DNA of 64,000 bases from Orobanche coerulescens (GCA_033398695.1 CM065814.1:104906501-104970500), one strand, 5' to 3'; shown: positions 10,149 through 21,515, counted from the stretch's first letter. The notes: generated by a model from the letters alone, not told the origin. Numbers and translations are program-made.

Positions 10149-10410
10149 AGTGTCTTGTTCGACTCGGGAGCTACGCATTCTTTTATATCTTTGAACTGTG
10201 TTAATCGTTTGAACATCTCGTGCTTGTATAATTGTGAACCTTATGTTGTGGGATTACCGAGCGGAGATAAAATTGTGGGAACACTAGAAGCTAGGGATTT
10301 CCCAGTATCTATAGAAGGAAGAGAGTGGCCATCGAATCTCATTGTAGTTGACATCTACGGTGACGATTTAAATCTCGGAGATGATTGGCTCAACCGTTAT
10401 GGAGGTCATT
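10149..10410 (+). pseudogene. Retroviral-type aspartic protease, element 1
   Basis: The active-site motif LFDSGATHSFI is in frame, with the catalytic Asp codon at 10161-10163, followed by the flap-like LPSGDKIVG region and LGDDWL near 10375. A frameshift around 10400 separates it from the reverse transcriptase frame. In life this enzyme cleaves the Gag-Pol polyprotein. Confidence 0.85.
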
Positions 10411-13400
10411 ACGAATTACCGAGAGAGAGTCATTTCCATCATTGCTGATGACGGATCTGAACACTTATTCCGAGGATGGAGACCAGGAAGCTCGGGAAAA
10501 TTGATCAAAGCAATGAAAGCCGTGAAATTACTGAAGCAGGGATGTCACGGACTTTGGTGCTATTCCATGAGGAAAGAGGAAGGAGTAGAGCTCTCGTCCA
10601 TTTCAGTTGTGAATGAGTTCTCAGATGTATTTCCTGACGAACTACCTGGGTTACCTCCGCAGAGGGGAGTGGAATTCACTATCGAATTAGAGCACGCAGC
10701 AGCTCCTATTTCCAGAGCACCATACCGCATGGCGCCAACCGAGATGTATGAACTCAAGAAGCAACTGGAGGAATTGTTACAGAAGGGCTATATCCAACCT
10801 AGTGTTTCTCCTTGGGGAGCGCCCGTTCTCTTTGTCCAGAAGAAAGACGGATCCCTCCGACTGTGTATTGATTACAGGGAGCTCAACAAGATGACTATCA
10901 AGAATAAGTATCCTATACCTCGGATCGACGACTTGTTTGATCAACTGCAAGGGGCAAGGGTATTCTCGAAGATTGACTTGCGATCACGATACCACCAGTT
11001 GAGAATTAAGGAATCGGATATACCGAAATCTGCTTTCAGATCCCGGTACGGGCATTATGAATTCGTAGTGATGCCGTTTGGACTTACCAATGCTCCTGCA
11101 GTATTCATGCAATTGATGAATCGGGTATTCTTGGAATACTTGGATAAATTTGTGGTCGTCTTCATTGATGACATCTTGATATATTCGAAGGACGCGGAGG
11201 AGCATGCCGAGCATTTGCGTGTGGTTTTAAGCACCTTGAGGAAGGAACAACTGTACGCAAAATTTTCTAAATGCGAGTTCTGGCTTAAGGAAGTAACCTT
11301 CCTTGGGCATGTGATATCAGCCGACGGAGTTCAGGTGGACCCGAAGAAAGTCGAAGCAATCTTGGATTGGGAAGCTCCTAAAAATGTGAAGGAAGTCCGA
11401 AGCTTCTTAGGACTTGCTGGATATTATCGCCGCTTTGTAGAAGGATTTTCCAAAATTGCTCGTCCGCTCACCCGGTATTCTGAGAAAACTCAAAAGTTCA
11501 TGTGGAATGAGAAGTGCCAGTGGTTTGTGAACTTAAGAGGAGGACCGACGACACCTATATTAGCGCTGCCAGAGGGAACTGATGGATTCATGGTATACAG
11601 CGACGCTTCAAATCAGGGTTTGGGTTGTGTGTTGATGCAGAAGGATAAAGTGATTGCTTATGCTTCTCGGCAATTGAAACCGTACGAGATTAATTACCCG
11701 ACTCATGATCTGGAGCTAGCAGATGTGGTCTTTGCCTTGAAAATTTGGAGACATTATTTGTACGGCACTCATTGTCAGATCTTTACAGATCATAAGAGCC
11801 TCAAGTACATCTTCAGTCAGAAAGAATTAAACATGAGGCAGAGAAGGTGGCTGGAATTGATCAAGGATTACGACTTGGAGATTCTCTATCATCCGGGGAA
11901 AGCAAACGTAGTAGCTGATGCTTTGAGCCGTAAACCTGTTTCTCTTCGAGTGTTGGAAGCACTTCCGTCCCAAACCAGTATTCAACGAGAACTGATCCGC
12001 GAGGGGATTGAAGTATGGGCACCAGGAATCCAAAGGCAACTTTATGTGATGGAACTGACTTCATCACTAGTCGAGGAGATCAAGTCTAAACAACTGAACG
12101 ATTCCCTGATCCTTCGATTATGTGACGAAGTAAAGAAAGGAAAAGCCACAGGATTCGTGATACAAGACGATGGAGTACTGAGATTTCAGAGTCGACTTTG
12201 CGTTCCCGAGGATGATGAATTGAGATGGACAATTTTGAAAGAAGCTCATAGCGCGCCCTATTCTATTCACCCAGGCAGTAGTAAGATGTATAAGGATTTA
12301 AAGCAAAACTTCTGGTGGGGGAATATGAAGAAGGACGTAGCGGAGTACGTTTCGAAGTGTTTGACTTGTCTACAGGTTAAGATTGAACATCAACGACCTG
12401 CCGGGATGTTAAAACCGCTTCCGATCCCTGAGTAGAAATGGGAGGACATCTCTATGGACTTCATCACTAGTATGCCAAGGACTAGAACGGGAATGAACAT
12501 GATTTGGGTTGTAGTTGATCGACTAACCAAGTCGGATCATTTCCTGGGAATTAAAGATACATGGGGACCCGAGAGATTGGCACGAATATTTATTGCGGGG
12601 ATAGTCAGATTGCACGGGACGCCGAAGTCCATTATTTCGGATCGAGATGGTCGTTTCGTGTCACACTTCTGGAAAGCAGTTCACAGGGCTCTGGGGACTG
12701 AGCTCAACTTTAGCACAGCTTATCATCCTTAAACGGACGGTCAGTCCGAAAGGACTATTCAAACTGTAGAAGACATGCTTAGAGCTTGTGATTTGGATTG
12801 GTCAACTGATTGGGAAGTTCATCTGCCATTAGTGGAATTCACCTACAATAATAGTTGGCATGCTTCAATTAAGATGGCACCATTTGAAGCTTTGTACGGG
12901 AGAAGATGCCGATCACCCCTATGTTGGGATGATTCTTCGGATTTGATCGGGACGGAACCAGAATTGATTATTCAGACTCAAGAGAAGATAGCTTTGATTC
13001 GAGAGAGACTGTTGACGCCTGCAGTCGACGAAGTCTTATGCAGATGTACGTCGTCGCCCTCTAGAGTTCGGCCATTTGGGACCATGTACTGTTGAAGTTG
13101 TCTCCTACACGAGGGATTTTCCGTTTTGGGAGGAGAGGCAAGCTTAGTCCGAGATATATCGGACCATTTGAGATCCTCGAGAGAGTTGGAGATTTAGCAT
13201 ACAGGCTGGACTTACCGCCATCGCTGAGTCCCGTTCACAATGTGTTTCACGTATCTCAACTGCGGAAGTATGTACCGGACCCCAGTCATGTCATTGATTT
13301 CGACGAGATCGAGATAGCTAATGATGGCACCTTCGAAGAGAGACCAATCAAGATACTTGAGAGCCGGATCAAACAATTGAGGAATAAACCAATACACTTG

Positions 13401-13496
13401 GTTAAAGTACAATGGTCACGACATGGAGTCGAAGAGGCCACTTGGGAAACGGAGGACAGTATGAAGACTAGATATCCGGAGTTATTTTCATCTTAA
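10381..13496 (+). pseudogene. pol: pol of gypsy element 1: RT, RNase H, integrase, chromodomain
   Basis: The long open part (10381-12435) holds reverse transcriptase, with [16 protein letters not shown] and the catalytic VFIDD (Asp codons 11167-11172), and RNase H with YSDAS, HDLEL, FTDHKS and VADALSRK. A small pair of compensating indels scrambles about ten residues near 11520-11550. The integrase HHCC zinc-binding part (HSAPYSIHP to CLTC) is followed by a stop, TAG 12433-12435, in a Trp position. The DDE core continues at 12454, with a second stop, TAA 12730-12732, where Gln is expected. A frameshift lies at 13020-13092. The last frame (13092-13496) ends in the chromodomain-like [15 protein letters not shown]. 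It is not translatable as one protein. Confidence 0.92.
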
Positions 13497-13520
13497 GTTT
13501 TGGGACGAAACTTCTTTTTA

Positions 13521-13531
13521 GGGAAGAAGGA
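13521..13531 (+). promoter_or_regulatory. PPT of element 1
   Basis: GGGAAGAAGGA directly precedes the 3' LTR and would prime plus-strand DNA synthesis. Confidence 0.8.
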
Positions 13532-15877
13532 TGTAATACCCGAGATTTCTATGTAATTGGAACTTGTGATATTATAATAATTGTACTTTTGTCTGAGTAC
13601 TATTCTCCGTATTTCATAGTCCGATGTGGTCGAGCGTTTAATTTCGTGGTTGTGATTTAAAGATTGTAAATCTGCGCATGTAGCGCACGCTACCGGCTAT
13701 GTTTAGCGTGCGCTAACGTAGATTCATAGCGCATGCTACAGAGGGTCATTAGCGCACGCTATGCGTGGTCATTTTGATTGGGACGTGCAGTAGGTGAAAT
13801 CTGGCCGGGGGACCCCTGTCGGATTGTGTCGGGATGTACCTGGACGGCTTTCGGGGAAAAGCCGAGTCAACGCCTTAGCGCACGCTACAGGTATATGCGT
13901 AGCGCACGCTAAAGTGCTGAGTACAGTTTAGTCAGTGAGCCGTTAGCGCACGCTACGAACAGGGTCTAGCGCGCGCTAATAGCTATTTATTATAAATAGG
14001 ACAGCATCCTATTCGTGATTTCAGTTCTCTCTACGCCCATTACCCGAATTCTTACACTTAGAACATAACTTCCTTCATCCTAAACACTTCATATCAACAC
14101 CCTAGCTCGTGATTGAAGATCGCACATCGTTGGAGATTGGTGTTCAAGCCTTCGGTGTTGGACTTCTTCGATTTCCTCCGTGTTCTTCACTACTTTGAGG
14201 TAGGTGATTCTTCACCGATGTTAGTAATGTTCTTAAGGACGTCTGATCATGTTTAGATAACCAGTTATTTCGTTTATGATCGGTCATCACATGTTAGAAG
14301 GATACTTTGACGTATCGGCACTATTTATCGTATGAACCTTTGAACCATCTTAGTAGTATGGACTCCTAAGCGTTTTCAAATCGAATTATGATCAGTAATC
14401 GGAGATTACCTAGTTCGTACGTTTTACGTAAGGAATCATATGTTGTGGGTCTTGAAACAATCGGAACTTAGAATATTTCTTGAAGATCTTAGAAAAGATA
14501 TGTTGTTGAGATGATTATCCGTATAAGTTGTACCTCATGATCATGGAACTTCCACAAAACTTATTAGCATGACGTGCTTGAGTATGACATGTTGTATCAA
14601 CATAGAATTCGTGAAATCACCACCTTTCAACCCAGTTTTTCCGGTAGCAGTATTCTGCCATGCAAGGTTAGTGCACGCTAACATATGTGAGTTAACGTGC
14701 GCTATCGAGGTTCAGTTAACGCACAGAACGTACGTAGCGTACGTTATGTATCAGCCGATTCGAACTGTCAGTTCGTAGCTAGCGCACGCTAGTCTTACCC
14801 GATAGCGTCAGCTCGCGAGCTGCTTAGCGCACGTTACGTAGAGTATGTAGCGCACGCTAAGCAGTCCAGGCAGATTGTTTATTTTGAGCTTTTCGGCCGT
14901 AGACCGAATTGTTAGGCCATCGTTCGACTTGAGATGATTTGTATATCGTTCCTTTTGTTAAGGTTCGAGCTTGTTATGTTGATCGAAGGAGGCGGCCTTC
15001 GAGTGTGTCGAGATCATTGAAGTGTTTCGTCCTTGCCATTTTCGAGGCAAGTATCATATGTCGAGTTTGATTTATCATGCTTGTGGTTTTGTTCATATTG
15101 TTGAATATGAGATGTATTTCTGGAAATTCTCGTGATATTCGTTGTTGTTTGTTCGTATTGATGAACATATTGAAATGCATTTGTGTATGCATAATTGATT
15201 GATTATGGTATAAATGATCTGAGGGGGTCATGAGGATCTATGCTGAGGGCGCTGGATCGAATGTCCACCATGCGTTGGTCCGACGGGATCATCATGGGGA
15301 TCTATGCTGAGGGCGCTGGATCGTTGGACGGGTTTTCCACCATGCGTTGGTCCGACGGGATCATCATGGGGATCTATGCTGAGGGCGCTGGATCTCTGGA
15401 TTACCTTGTATTGTGTTGATGGAATCGTGAGGATTCGCATCATTGGATTCCGGTGGCGGAAGTCCGTTTTGCATGTTTTATGATGCATTGATGATTTATT
15501 GTATGATGATACTTGTACTAGCATTGTTTTGCTAACCCCTTCGGGGGTGGACATTGTTTTGATGTTCAGGTAGCCGAGGAGCGGGGAGGCAACCACAGTA
15601 CCGACAGGACGATGAAATGGCTCAGTGATGTGATTGATGTTATTGTTATTGTGATTGGTCTTTTTGGTTCGTTTAGTACTCGAGTACGTCTGTTTTAATA
15701 AGGTCAATTCGATATGATTGTATAAGTTAACTCATTTGATCGGTTGAATCAAATCTGTATTTGAACTTCAGTTGTTCAATTAAATTGTTTTTACACTTCT
15801 TTTAAAATCAGCCTTGTAAATCCTTATCTAAAGGGTTTACGGCGCTGTAATTATTCCGAATATCTCGGGGTGTTACA
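13532..15877 (+). repeat. 3' LTR of gypsy element 1
   Basis: 2346 bp, uninterrupted, near-identical to the 5' LTR outside the palindromic segments. Palindrome arrays lie at about 13680-13978 and 14668-14862, the TATA box at 13990. Near the end is a tandem pair of GGATCTATGCTGAGGGCGCT units (15296-15395) in a block that also repeats CATGCGTTGGTCCGACGGGA. Confidence 0.93.
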
Positions 15878-15882
15878 AGCTG

Positions 15883-16590
15883 CACATGCCGTCCTTTGTT
15901 GTAATATTATTTAGTGTAAACCTATGTGGACTGTAATATTGTTTAACTTTTGTGGACTTCATTGTAATAATCGTCTAAAAATTCTGAAAAAATCGTCTAA
16001 AAAATAAATTCGATTTTTTCTGCTCCGCTCCGTAATAAACCGACGTCGTCGCCCGTTCCGATTCCGATGCGAAAAAAAAGATAAATAATTGAGTTTTTTT
16101 CTACTCGTCTTCTGCTCAATTTTATTTCAAACTCAGTTTCAATATTACACAGATCGAGTTATAAACACAAACCTACCTGCACAAACCAACAAATTGGAGC
16201 ATGAAACGACCATTCCAGCCCGAGCTAAACCCGACCATGTACCAGAAAACCCTATGGCGGGGCTGGCCGGAAAAACTCGCAGGCGGAGCTGCCCAAAAAA
16301 TCCTGGGCGGGGTTGGCCGGAAAAACCCGCAGGTGACCTGCAAAATGGGGCAAGCCGGAGAAGGAGAGGTCGTTTCTTATTTTTTTGTTTTGAATGTTTT
16401 ATTCAGTAATATTTTTTTGAGCAATATTGAATAAACAAATGTTTTAAAAGAAATTTTTTATTTAGTAATATTATTTTAAAATAAATATTTTATCAGTAAT
16501 ATTGAATAAACAAATATTTTATTCCAGGGATAGAATGGACTTTACGCAGAAAGTCAACCATTTGCCTCAAAATTAGACCTCATCATTATT
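15883..16590. other. Interior of the TIR element, right part
   Basis: No convincing gene. A GC-rich segment at 16230-16345 has two copies of a unit with GGCGGGG(C/T)TGGCCGGAAAAA that resembles the minisatellite at 1690-2110. A short GC-rich piece at 16020-16075 could be captured host sequence, but nothing identifies it. The rest is AT-rich. Confidence 0.45.
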
Positions 16591-16655
16591 TTTGAAAATA
16601 CAGGGACCCAAACGTTTAGTAGGCATCTAAAAAGGTTGTTGAGTGTAAAATCCCC

Positions 16656-16856
16656 TTATTATTATTACTAAACCCAACACAAAAGGAAGGAAATGAGAGT
16701 AGAGGAGTACAATAGTCTTTTCCGATGCGGACGACCACCGCCAAACAACACTTCTATTCTTTATTATATATATTAGCAGTCTAAGAATACTACTATGTGT
16801 ACCAGAGCAAGTCCCGACCAAAAAAAAAGTATTAGAGCAAGTAGAATAGAAGTTCA
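16656..16856. other. Right flank of the TIR element
   Basis: Non-coding. Positions 16656-16740 match the paralogous flank at 2210-2300. The remainder is AT-rich up to the short LTR. Confidence 0.5.
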
Positions 16857-17096
16857 TGTTATAAAACTGCGAGAAACTAAAGAGTATACAAAGAGAATAG
16901 AGAGAATATAGAAAATGTACTTCTCTTGGAATCATATTTCATTAAGAACTGAATCCCTATTTATAGGGAAACTTCAGATGGCCCAAACGTAATTACATAA
17001 TATCATCAGGGGTATAATAGTCATTCACATATTATAATATATTATCTTATTACGCACTTCGAGAAGTGCGCATTTCAACATGGATATATCATAACA
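16857..17096 (-). mobile_element. Short LTR (about 240 bp), Copia-like, minus strand
   Basis: Read on the minus strand it begins TGTTATGATATATCC at 17096 and ends TTTTATAACA at 16857. Promoter-like CCCTATAAATAGGG lies at about 16958-16971. Directly upstream on that strand is the purine tract CAAGGGGGAG (17097-17106), so this would be the 3' LTR of a minus-strand element extending right. No matching second LTR was found, and the left boundary rests only on the TG..CA ends. Confidence 0.6.
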
Positions 17097-17397
17097 CTCC
17101 CCCTTGAATAACTATTTACATAAATATCTGCTGAACTAGTTTGAAGAGAAACCGAGTGGGAGAAAAACTTTCAAACTGTTTGTATTGGAGCTTGTGGCGA
17201 TCATATCATGTTGCATCATAATGTTGCTTGGAAATCTCTGTGGGATAAAACTTCAGCAATCTGTGATCTCGTAATTTGCTCCATCTGATCTCGATAGTTC
17301 TTGTATGAGTTTTCTTGTGCCGACTCAGTAAAACCTCGTGGGACAAAAACTGAGTGAATCTGTCATATATATCATTCGCCGTTGGAGCATTCACGTG

Positions 17398-17905
17398 TTG
17401 TCTCATTAAAACCTTGTCAAGCAAACCCAGTGGGAAAAAACTTGATCGAAGGAAAAAGAGTACAACTACTCCTTCTATCTTCAAGTCTTTGAGGAATAAT
17501 CTTGATCTTTATGGTGTTCCTCATTTTGCCATGAATGTGCCTCGTTAAAACCTTATTAGGAAAAACCCAATGGAAAAAATCCTAATGAAGGGAAAAGAGT
17601 ACATTGTTCATACTAATACGCCATTCCAATTGCCTCGTTAAAAATCTTGCTAGGAAAACCCAATGGGACAAAACCCCAATCAAGGAAAAAAGAGTGCAAC
17701 GCGTATATACAAATATGCATCAGGCATTTCAATAATCCTTCGAGTATCATATTCAATGCAGTTTGTAATATGGAACTTATATTCTTTGCAATATATTTCA
17801 AATCTCTTTTGGAGATCCCATATTAGTTGTGATTAAGCTGCCTCGTTAAAAACCTTACTAGAAAAACCCAGTGGGATAAAACCTCAGTCAAGGAAAAGAG
17901 TACAA
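17398..17905. repeat. Dispersed 65-bp repeats (TGCCTCGTTAAAACC type)
   Basis: Four imperfect copies start near 17398, 17538, 17631 and 17839. Each contains CTCGTTAAAAnCTT, AAACCCA(A/G)TGGGA and GGAAAAGAGTAC. Partial copies without the first half lie at about 17240 and 17330. They sit next to the short minus-strand LTR and may be 3' untranslated sequence of that element. Confidence 0.7.
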
Positions 17906-18029
17906 TATATAATTTTCCTTCACAAAACTTATTTTGAGCCACTGCACGCACTGATTATATATTTGAAATCTCCCTAGGAGTTTGTTTCAGTAAGCCCATA
18001 TGTTATAATTTCATTATAAGGACATATAT

Positions 18030-18216
18030 TTTAATTTAGATGTATTTCAATATCCTCATTTTCACAAATCATGAATTTCAATATCCTCATATATTTCATG
18101 GATATTCCTATTTCATTCATGGATATCTTCATTTCATTGTTATCCTCGTTCATGGATATCCTCCTATTATTTATTGATATCCCTTTTCCAATCATTGATA
18201 TCCTCATTTCATTCAT
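18030..18216. repeat. Imperfect tandem repeat of ATTTCATTCATGGATATCCTC
   Basis: About eight degenerate units of 20-30 bp built on TTTCA(TTCA)TGGATATCCTCA. The long frame through it is a repeat artefact, not a gene. Confidence 0.6.
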
Positions 18217-19156
18217 ACGTTATATTGTGTCGACACATTTCAACATTTAATTCCCCATGTCAACATAACTTGCCGAGATATCTCATTATCTTCATATGTC
18301 TGTATACTTCAAAAGTATATGCCTCATTTCATCATTTGCTTTGATTTATATTCAAGAAATGATTATATATTTATCAAAGTAGTTGTAGTTGGTACCAAAG
18401 ATTGATAATCTATCATGCATCTTTAAACTTCAAGGTCATATTTCAGTTTTGAGGATATAGTGTGGTGCATTTCACATATTTCTAACTACTAATACTCCCC
18501 TTCATGCTAAGAGATTTCTTGAGCACCAAACTCATAGGCCAGTATCTCAGTATTCATCTTCAGTCTTTCTCGATATTGGTTGGAGGACTTCGAATAGTAT
18601 GCCAATTAATATCCCTTGTATGCACATATCTTGATCCTTTCTAGGATCTATTCAAGTTATTTGTGATATATTACTAGATTTATATGATCTGGAATATATG
18701 CTCAAACCGTGAGCAAATCATGTCGAAAATTTCCGATTACGAGTCATATACACGTGTGACTATCTAGTGGATCCATAATATCTAGCAAGTCACATGTAGA
18801 GGAAGTGGGTCCATACTCCCCCTTAATATATTCTAAATTTATTAGGAATTCATTCCCAATATTGTCTAGTAGTGATATTAATCGAGAACAAATTGAACCT
18901 ACGAAGTCGCCAATTATATGTCTATATCACCATATTTTACCGACATCTCACATCATCTTTCGGTGCCATTATTGCACATCATTATCAATATGGAGTCGCC
19001 GCTCCCACATGTCATATTATGTTCATTATTCAAATATAGAATCGTAGTTCATATGCTTCAGGATATGAACTATTCAAATGCGGAGTCAAATCTCATACGC
19101 GTAATTCCAATCTTTAAATAGATTGTCATGTATTCACAATCACCCATACCGAGGGT
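18217..19156. other. AT-rich stretch without a recognised gene
   Basis: A CATACTCCCCCTTAATATATTC segment at 18810-18832 resembles the PPT side of the minus-strand LTR at 17090-17110. No second LTR is recognisable next to it. Nothing else is identified. Confidence 0.4.
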
Positions 19157-19699
19157 TTGATTATCATAATGGATTCAATGCTTTCGAATCTTCGTAAATA
19201 TTACCCATCTCTTCCAGTGAATATCATAAAAAGAATTTATCGAGCTCGACTCGAAATATTAAGGGTGCTAATGAGAAATGGTATCCCAAAAGATATTCGA
19301 TGGTTGATCGAAGCACAAGTTCGATTATCTGGCGAATTTTCAAATTCATTTAAGTACATGCCAGGCACAGGTAGAAGTAATTTTGCAAAGAAACGGAGAG
19401 TAAAAAGATTAGGTGGATGCTATAAATGTGTTCGGTGGACATGTGACACACGATGCAAATCTATGGGATTTGTATCCAAAAATCGAGAAGATAAAATAGC
19501 ATTTATCAAGGATGGATTGAGTAAGGAATCTATGGATTATGATATCTAATAGATTCTTGATACATATCCCAGTGGATACGTTCATCGTGAACTGTTGTCT
19601 CTGTGGACACAATTTAAGGATGAACGGGAATGCTACAGTCATGAAAAATTAGTATCAACAGATCCAGTTTGTAAGTCCGTTCTATCAAAGTTGGTATAA
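19157..19699 (+). pseudogene. Basic Cys-containing protein of unknown family, broken by two stops
   Basis: An open frame of 130 codons (19157-19549) ends in two consecutive stops. The same frame then stays open to 19699, giving about 180 codons in all. An alternative start is ATG 19169. The protein has a Leu/Ile/Arg-rich N-terminal half (NIIKRIYRARLEILRVLMR), a basic patch (FAKKRRVKRLGG) and closely spaced cysteines (CYKCVRWTCDTRC) that could bind zinc. I do not recognise the family. It lies 260 bp upstream of the LOG-like pseudogene on the same strand and antisense to the short LTR at 16857-17096. Codon-like continuity past the stops suggests a real ancestral protein. Confidence 0.5.
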
Positions 19700-19962
19700 G
19701 GTAAATAGCAAAATAATGCTAGTTGATGAATATTGTTTTTTCAATATTTAGATTTCTTAGCTGCCGATCGGCAACACCATTTTCATTATAACATCATATC
19801 TGCTGCTCATTTCCCAATGAAAATAATGAAGTCATTTGGCTTCTAGTAAGAAGTTTGTTCTTTAAATTTGGGATCCACAAATCAGAAATTGTACATCTCA
19901 GAAAAGTATTTTGAAAAATCTAGTATAGATAGATGGAATTCTCATGATCCTCGTATAGATCT

Positions 19963-20594
19963 CATCCAATTAAAACTATATGTATTTTAGGTGGATCCAA
20001 AGTGATAGGTCATATCCAGCATATAGATATGTCATATCAATTCGTAAAAGATTAGAAAGGCACAAAATCGATATATTGTATGGTGGGAGTAACCATAGAT
20101 TTTTGGGTTATCTTTTAGAGGCTACACAAAATAGGAGAATAAGAGTAACAAGTGCCTCACACTTTCCCACGATTAGAACCAGTAGTATAGGGGGTTCAAC
20201 TGGTTTGATGCTTCAAGAACAGTATGTGCATAATAGTCTGATGTATAAGGTGATTAATAGTGATGCCTTTATTGTTCTTCCAGGTGGCTATGGCACACTC
20301 AATGAGATATTCAATATCTCGTCATAGGCTGAGCGGGACTTCCATACCAAACCTATAGGTTTGTTGAATATTAATAATTTCTTCAGCGATTTGCTTGCTT
20401 TTCTGAATCAAGGAGTAGATCACAAGTTTATCTCTCAGGCACCAAGAGATATACTTATATGTGCTGACACAGTTACTGATCTACTTATAAAGTTTCAAGC
20501 ATATATTTCAGTTAAAAATTTGGAAGTCAAAGCTCATCAGCCACATACTATTGGCCCCAAACGAAAAAGAAGTTTAAATTATTTTTCATTATAA
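19963..20594 (+). pseudogene. LOG-like (cytokinin riboside 5'-monophosphate phosphoribohydrolase) pseudogene
   Basis: LOG enzymes release active cytokinin base from its nucleotide in the plant cytosol. Family landmarks appear in order: IKTICILGGS near 19970 (Rossmann strand 1), KIDILYGGS near 20070-20095, then DAFIVLPGGYGTLNE near 20260-20310, which keeps the family signature PGGxGTxxE. It continues with HTKPIGLLNINNFF (20343-20385) and a C-terminal region open to 20594. One frameshift after the first motif (about 19995) and one stop, TAG 20326-20328, break it. The first GG motif is altered, and a basic tail (GPKRKR) is not usual in LOG. It has no introns in this span, unlike plant LOG genes as I know them, which suggests a retrocopy or capture by a mobile element. 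The identity is fairly secure; how it arrived is inference. Confidence 0.75.
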
Positions 20595-21100
20595 ACCCGG
20601 ATGCCAAGGGGTGGCAGAGTTACGGAGTTTTATATACTCGAGACGTATCCCCTCACCTTTTATGGGTTTCATATGTATTTTATTTTTCGCATTCCATATT
20701 GTTGAGTGTTTTCTGCCTTTCAGCCAGATTCGATATTTTCACTTTGACTATTTTGTGCTTCTTCCAGAGCAATAATATGATCATTTTTCCTTTTTTGCCT
20801 TTATGCAACTATATTATTCTCACGAATGACATATGCTCCTCCGTGAGCATTGTCGTATCAATATGATTTGAATGATCCCACCATGTGATATAATAAGCAT
20901 GGGATTTATTGAGCAATTATTTTTCAGTGATAGTTTTCCATATCACTTGTCAAATGAGCCCACCATGCGGTTTGCATGGAATTTTCTTTAATGAATCGAT
21001 TATAACTTCTGGTATTGCTTGCTCAATTTTCTCCATTTGTATTTAATAATCATGAATATAGGATCAACCGTTTCTTCCTCGAGAACATGATTTGAATCAT
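20595..21100. other. AT-rich stretch without a recognised gene
   Basis: No protein similarity seen. Two short related phrases, CCCACCATGTGATATAATAA and CCCACCATGCGGTTTGCATG (20878 and 20960), hint at an old duplication. Confidence 0.4.
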
Positions 21101-21240
21101 TAATCAACTACTTCTTCAGAGTATGATTTAATTCATTCAACTGCTTCTTCAAGAGCAGTATTTAGATAATCGATCAACTACTTCTTCAGAGTAGGATTTA
21201 TTTTTATCAACTGCTTCTTCGGGAGCAGGATTTATGAACC
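21100..21240. repeat. Tandem repeat of CAACTGCTTCTTCAGAGCAG type
   Basis: Four alternating units of about 33 bp (CAACTACTTCTTCAGAGTAGGATTTA and variants). A further unit, CATGCTTCTTCTGGAGCAGG, lies beyond the big insertion at about 37960. Confidence 0.6.
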
Positions 21241-21289
21241 ATTCATGTGTTATAACCAACCACGATGGTGATATATAATATATAAATTG

Positions 21290-21515
21290 CATATATGTAA
21301 AACCATCCATCTTGTGATAATTGAACTCATCACATAGGAGGTATAGTAAATATGTAAAACCACCCGTCTTGTGATAATTGAACTCATCACATAGGAGGTA
21401 TAGTAAATATCTAAAACCATCCGTCTTGTGATAATTGAACTCATCACATAGGAGGTATAGTAAACATGTAAAACCATCCGTATTGTGATAATTGAACTTG
21501 TCACATGGGAGGTAT
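21290..21515. repeat. 58-bp tandem repeat, left part
   Basis: Four units with CCATCTTGTGATAATTGAACTCATCACATAGGAGGTAT spread over about 58 bp each (core shown in parts: CCATCTTGTGATAATTGAAC, then CATCACATAGGAGGTAT). The array is cut by element 2 at 21516 and resumes at 37722. Confidence 0.8.

Larger units (their letters stand above)
3093..15877 (+). mobile_element. Ty3/gypsy element 1 (Tekay-like chromovirus), complete with TSD
   Basis: Both LTRs begin TGTAATACCCGAGATTTCTA and end CTCGGGGTGTTACA. The 5-bp duplication AGCTG is present at 3088-3092 and 15878-15882. Internal order is PBS, gag, protease, reverse transcriptase, RNase H, integrase and a chromodomain-like C-terminus, as in plant chromoviruses. 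The long LTR and the C-terminal [16 protein letters not shown] motif fit the Tekay/Del lineage. The LTRs are near-identical outside palindromic blocks, so the insertion is fairly recent, yet gag-pol holds several stops and frameshifts. The 5' LTR is interrupted by a solo LTR. Confidence 0.93.
2861..16655. mobile_element. Non-autonomous TIR DNA transposon (Mutator-like?), split by a gypsy element
   Basis: The left end (2861-2925, GGGTGATTTACATCTGACAA...) and right end (about 16590-16655, ...TTGTTGAGTGTAAAATCCCC) are inverted repeats of about 60 bp sharing TTTTTAGATGCC and AAACGT. Removing the 12.8-kb gypsy insertion leaves about 1 kb. The flanks are ATT-rich on both sides, so a target duplication of 8-9 bp (ATTATTAT) is compatible but not certain. 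No transposase is present. The long TIR and possible 9-bp duplication suggest a Mutator-like element; other superfamilies remain possible. Confidence 0.65.

Noticed and set aside
18031..18216. Minus-strand frame rich in MNEMRISM-like repeats
   Set aside because: It reflects the ATTTCATTCATGGATATCC tandem repeat.
16857..20594. Endogenous pararetrovirus
   Set aside because: No movement protein, coat protein or reverse transcriptase motif is present; PPT plus LTR on the minus strand fits an LTR retroelement better.
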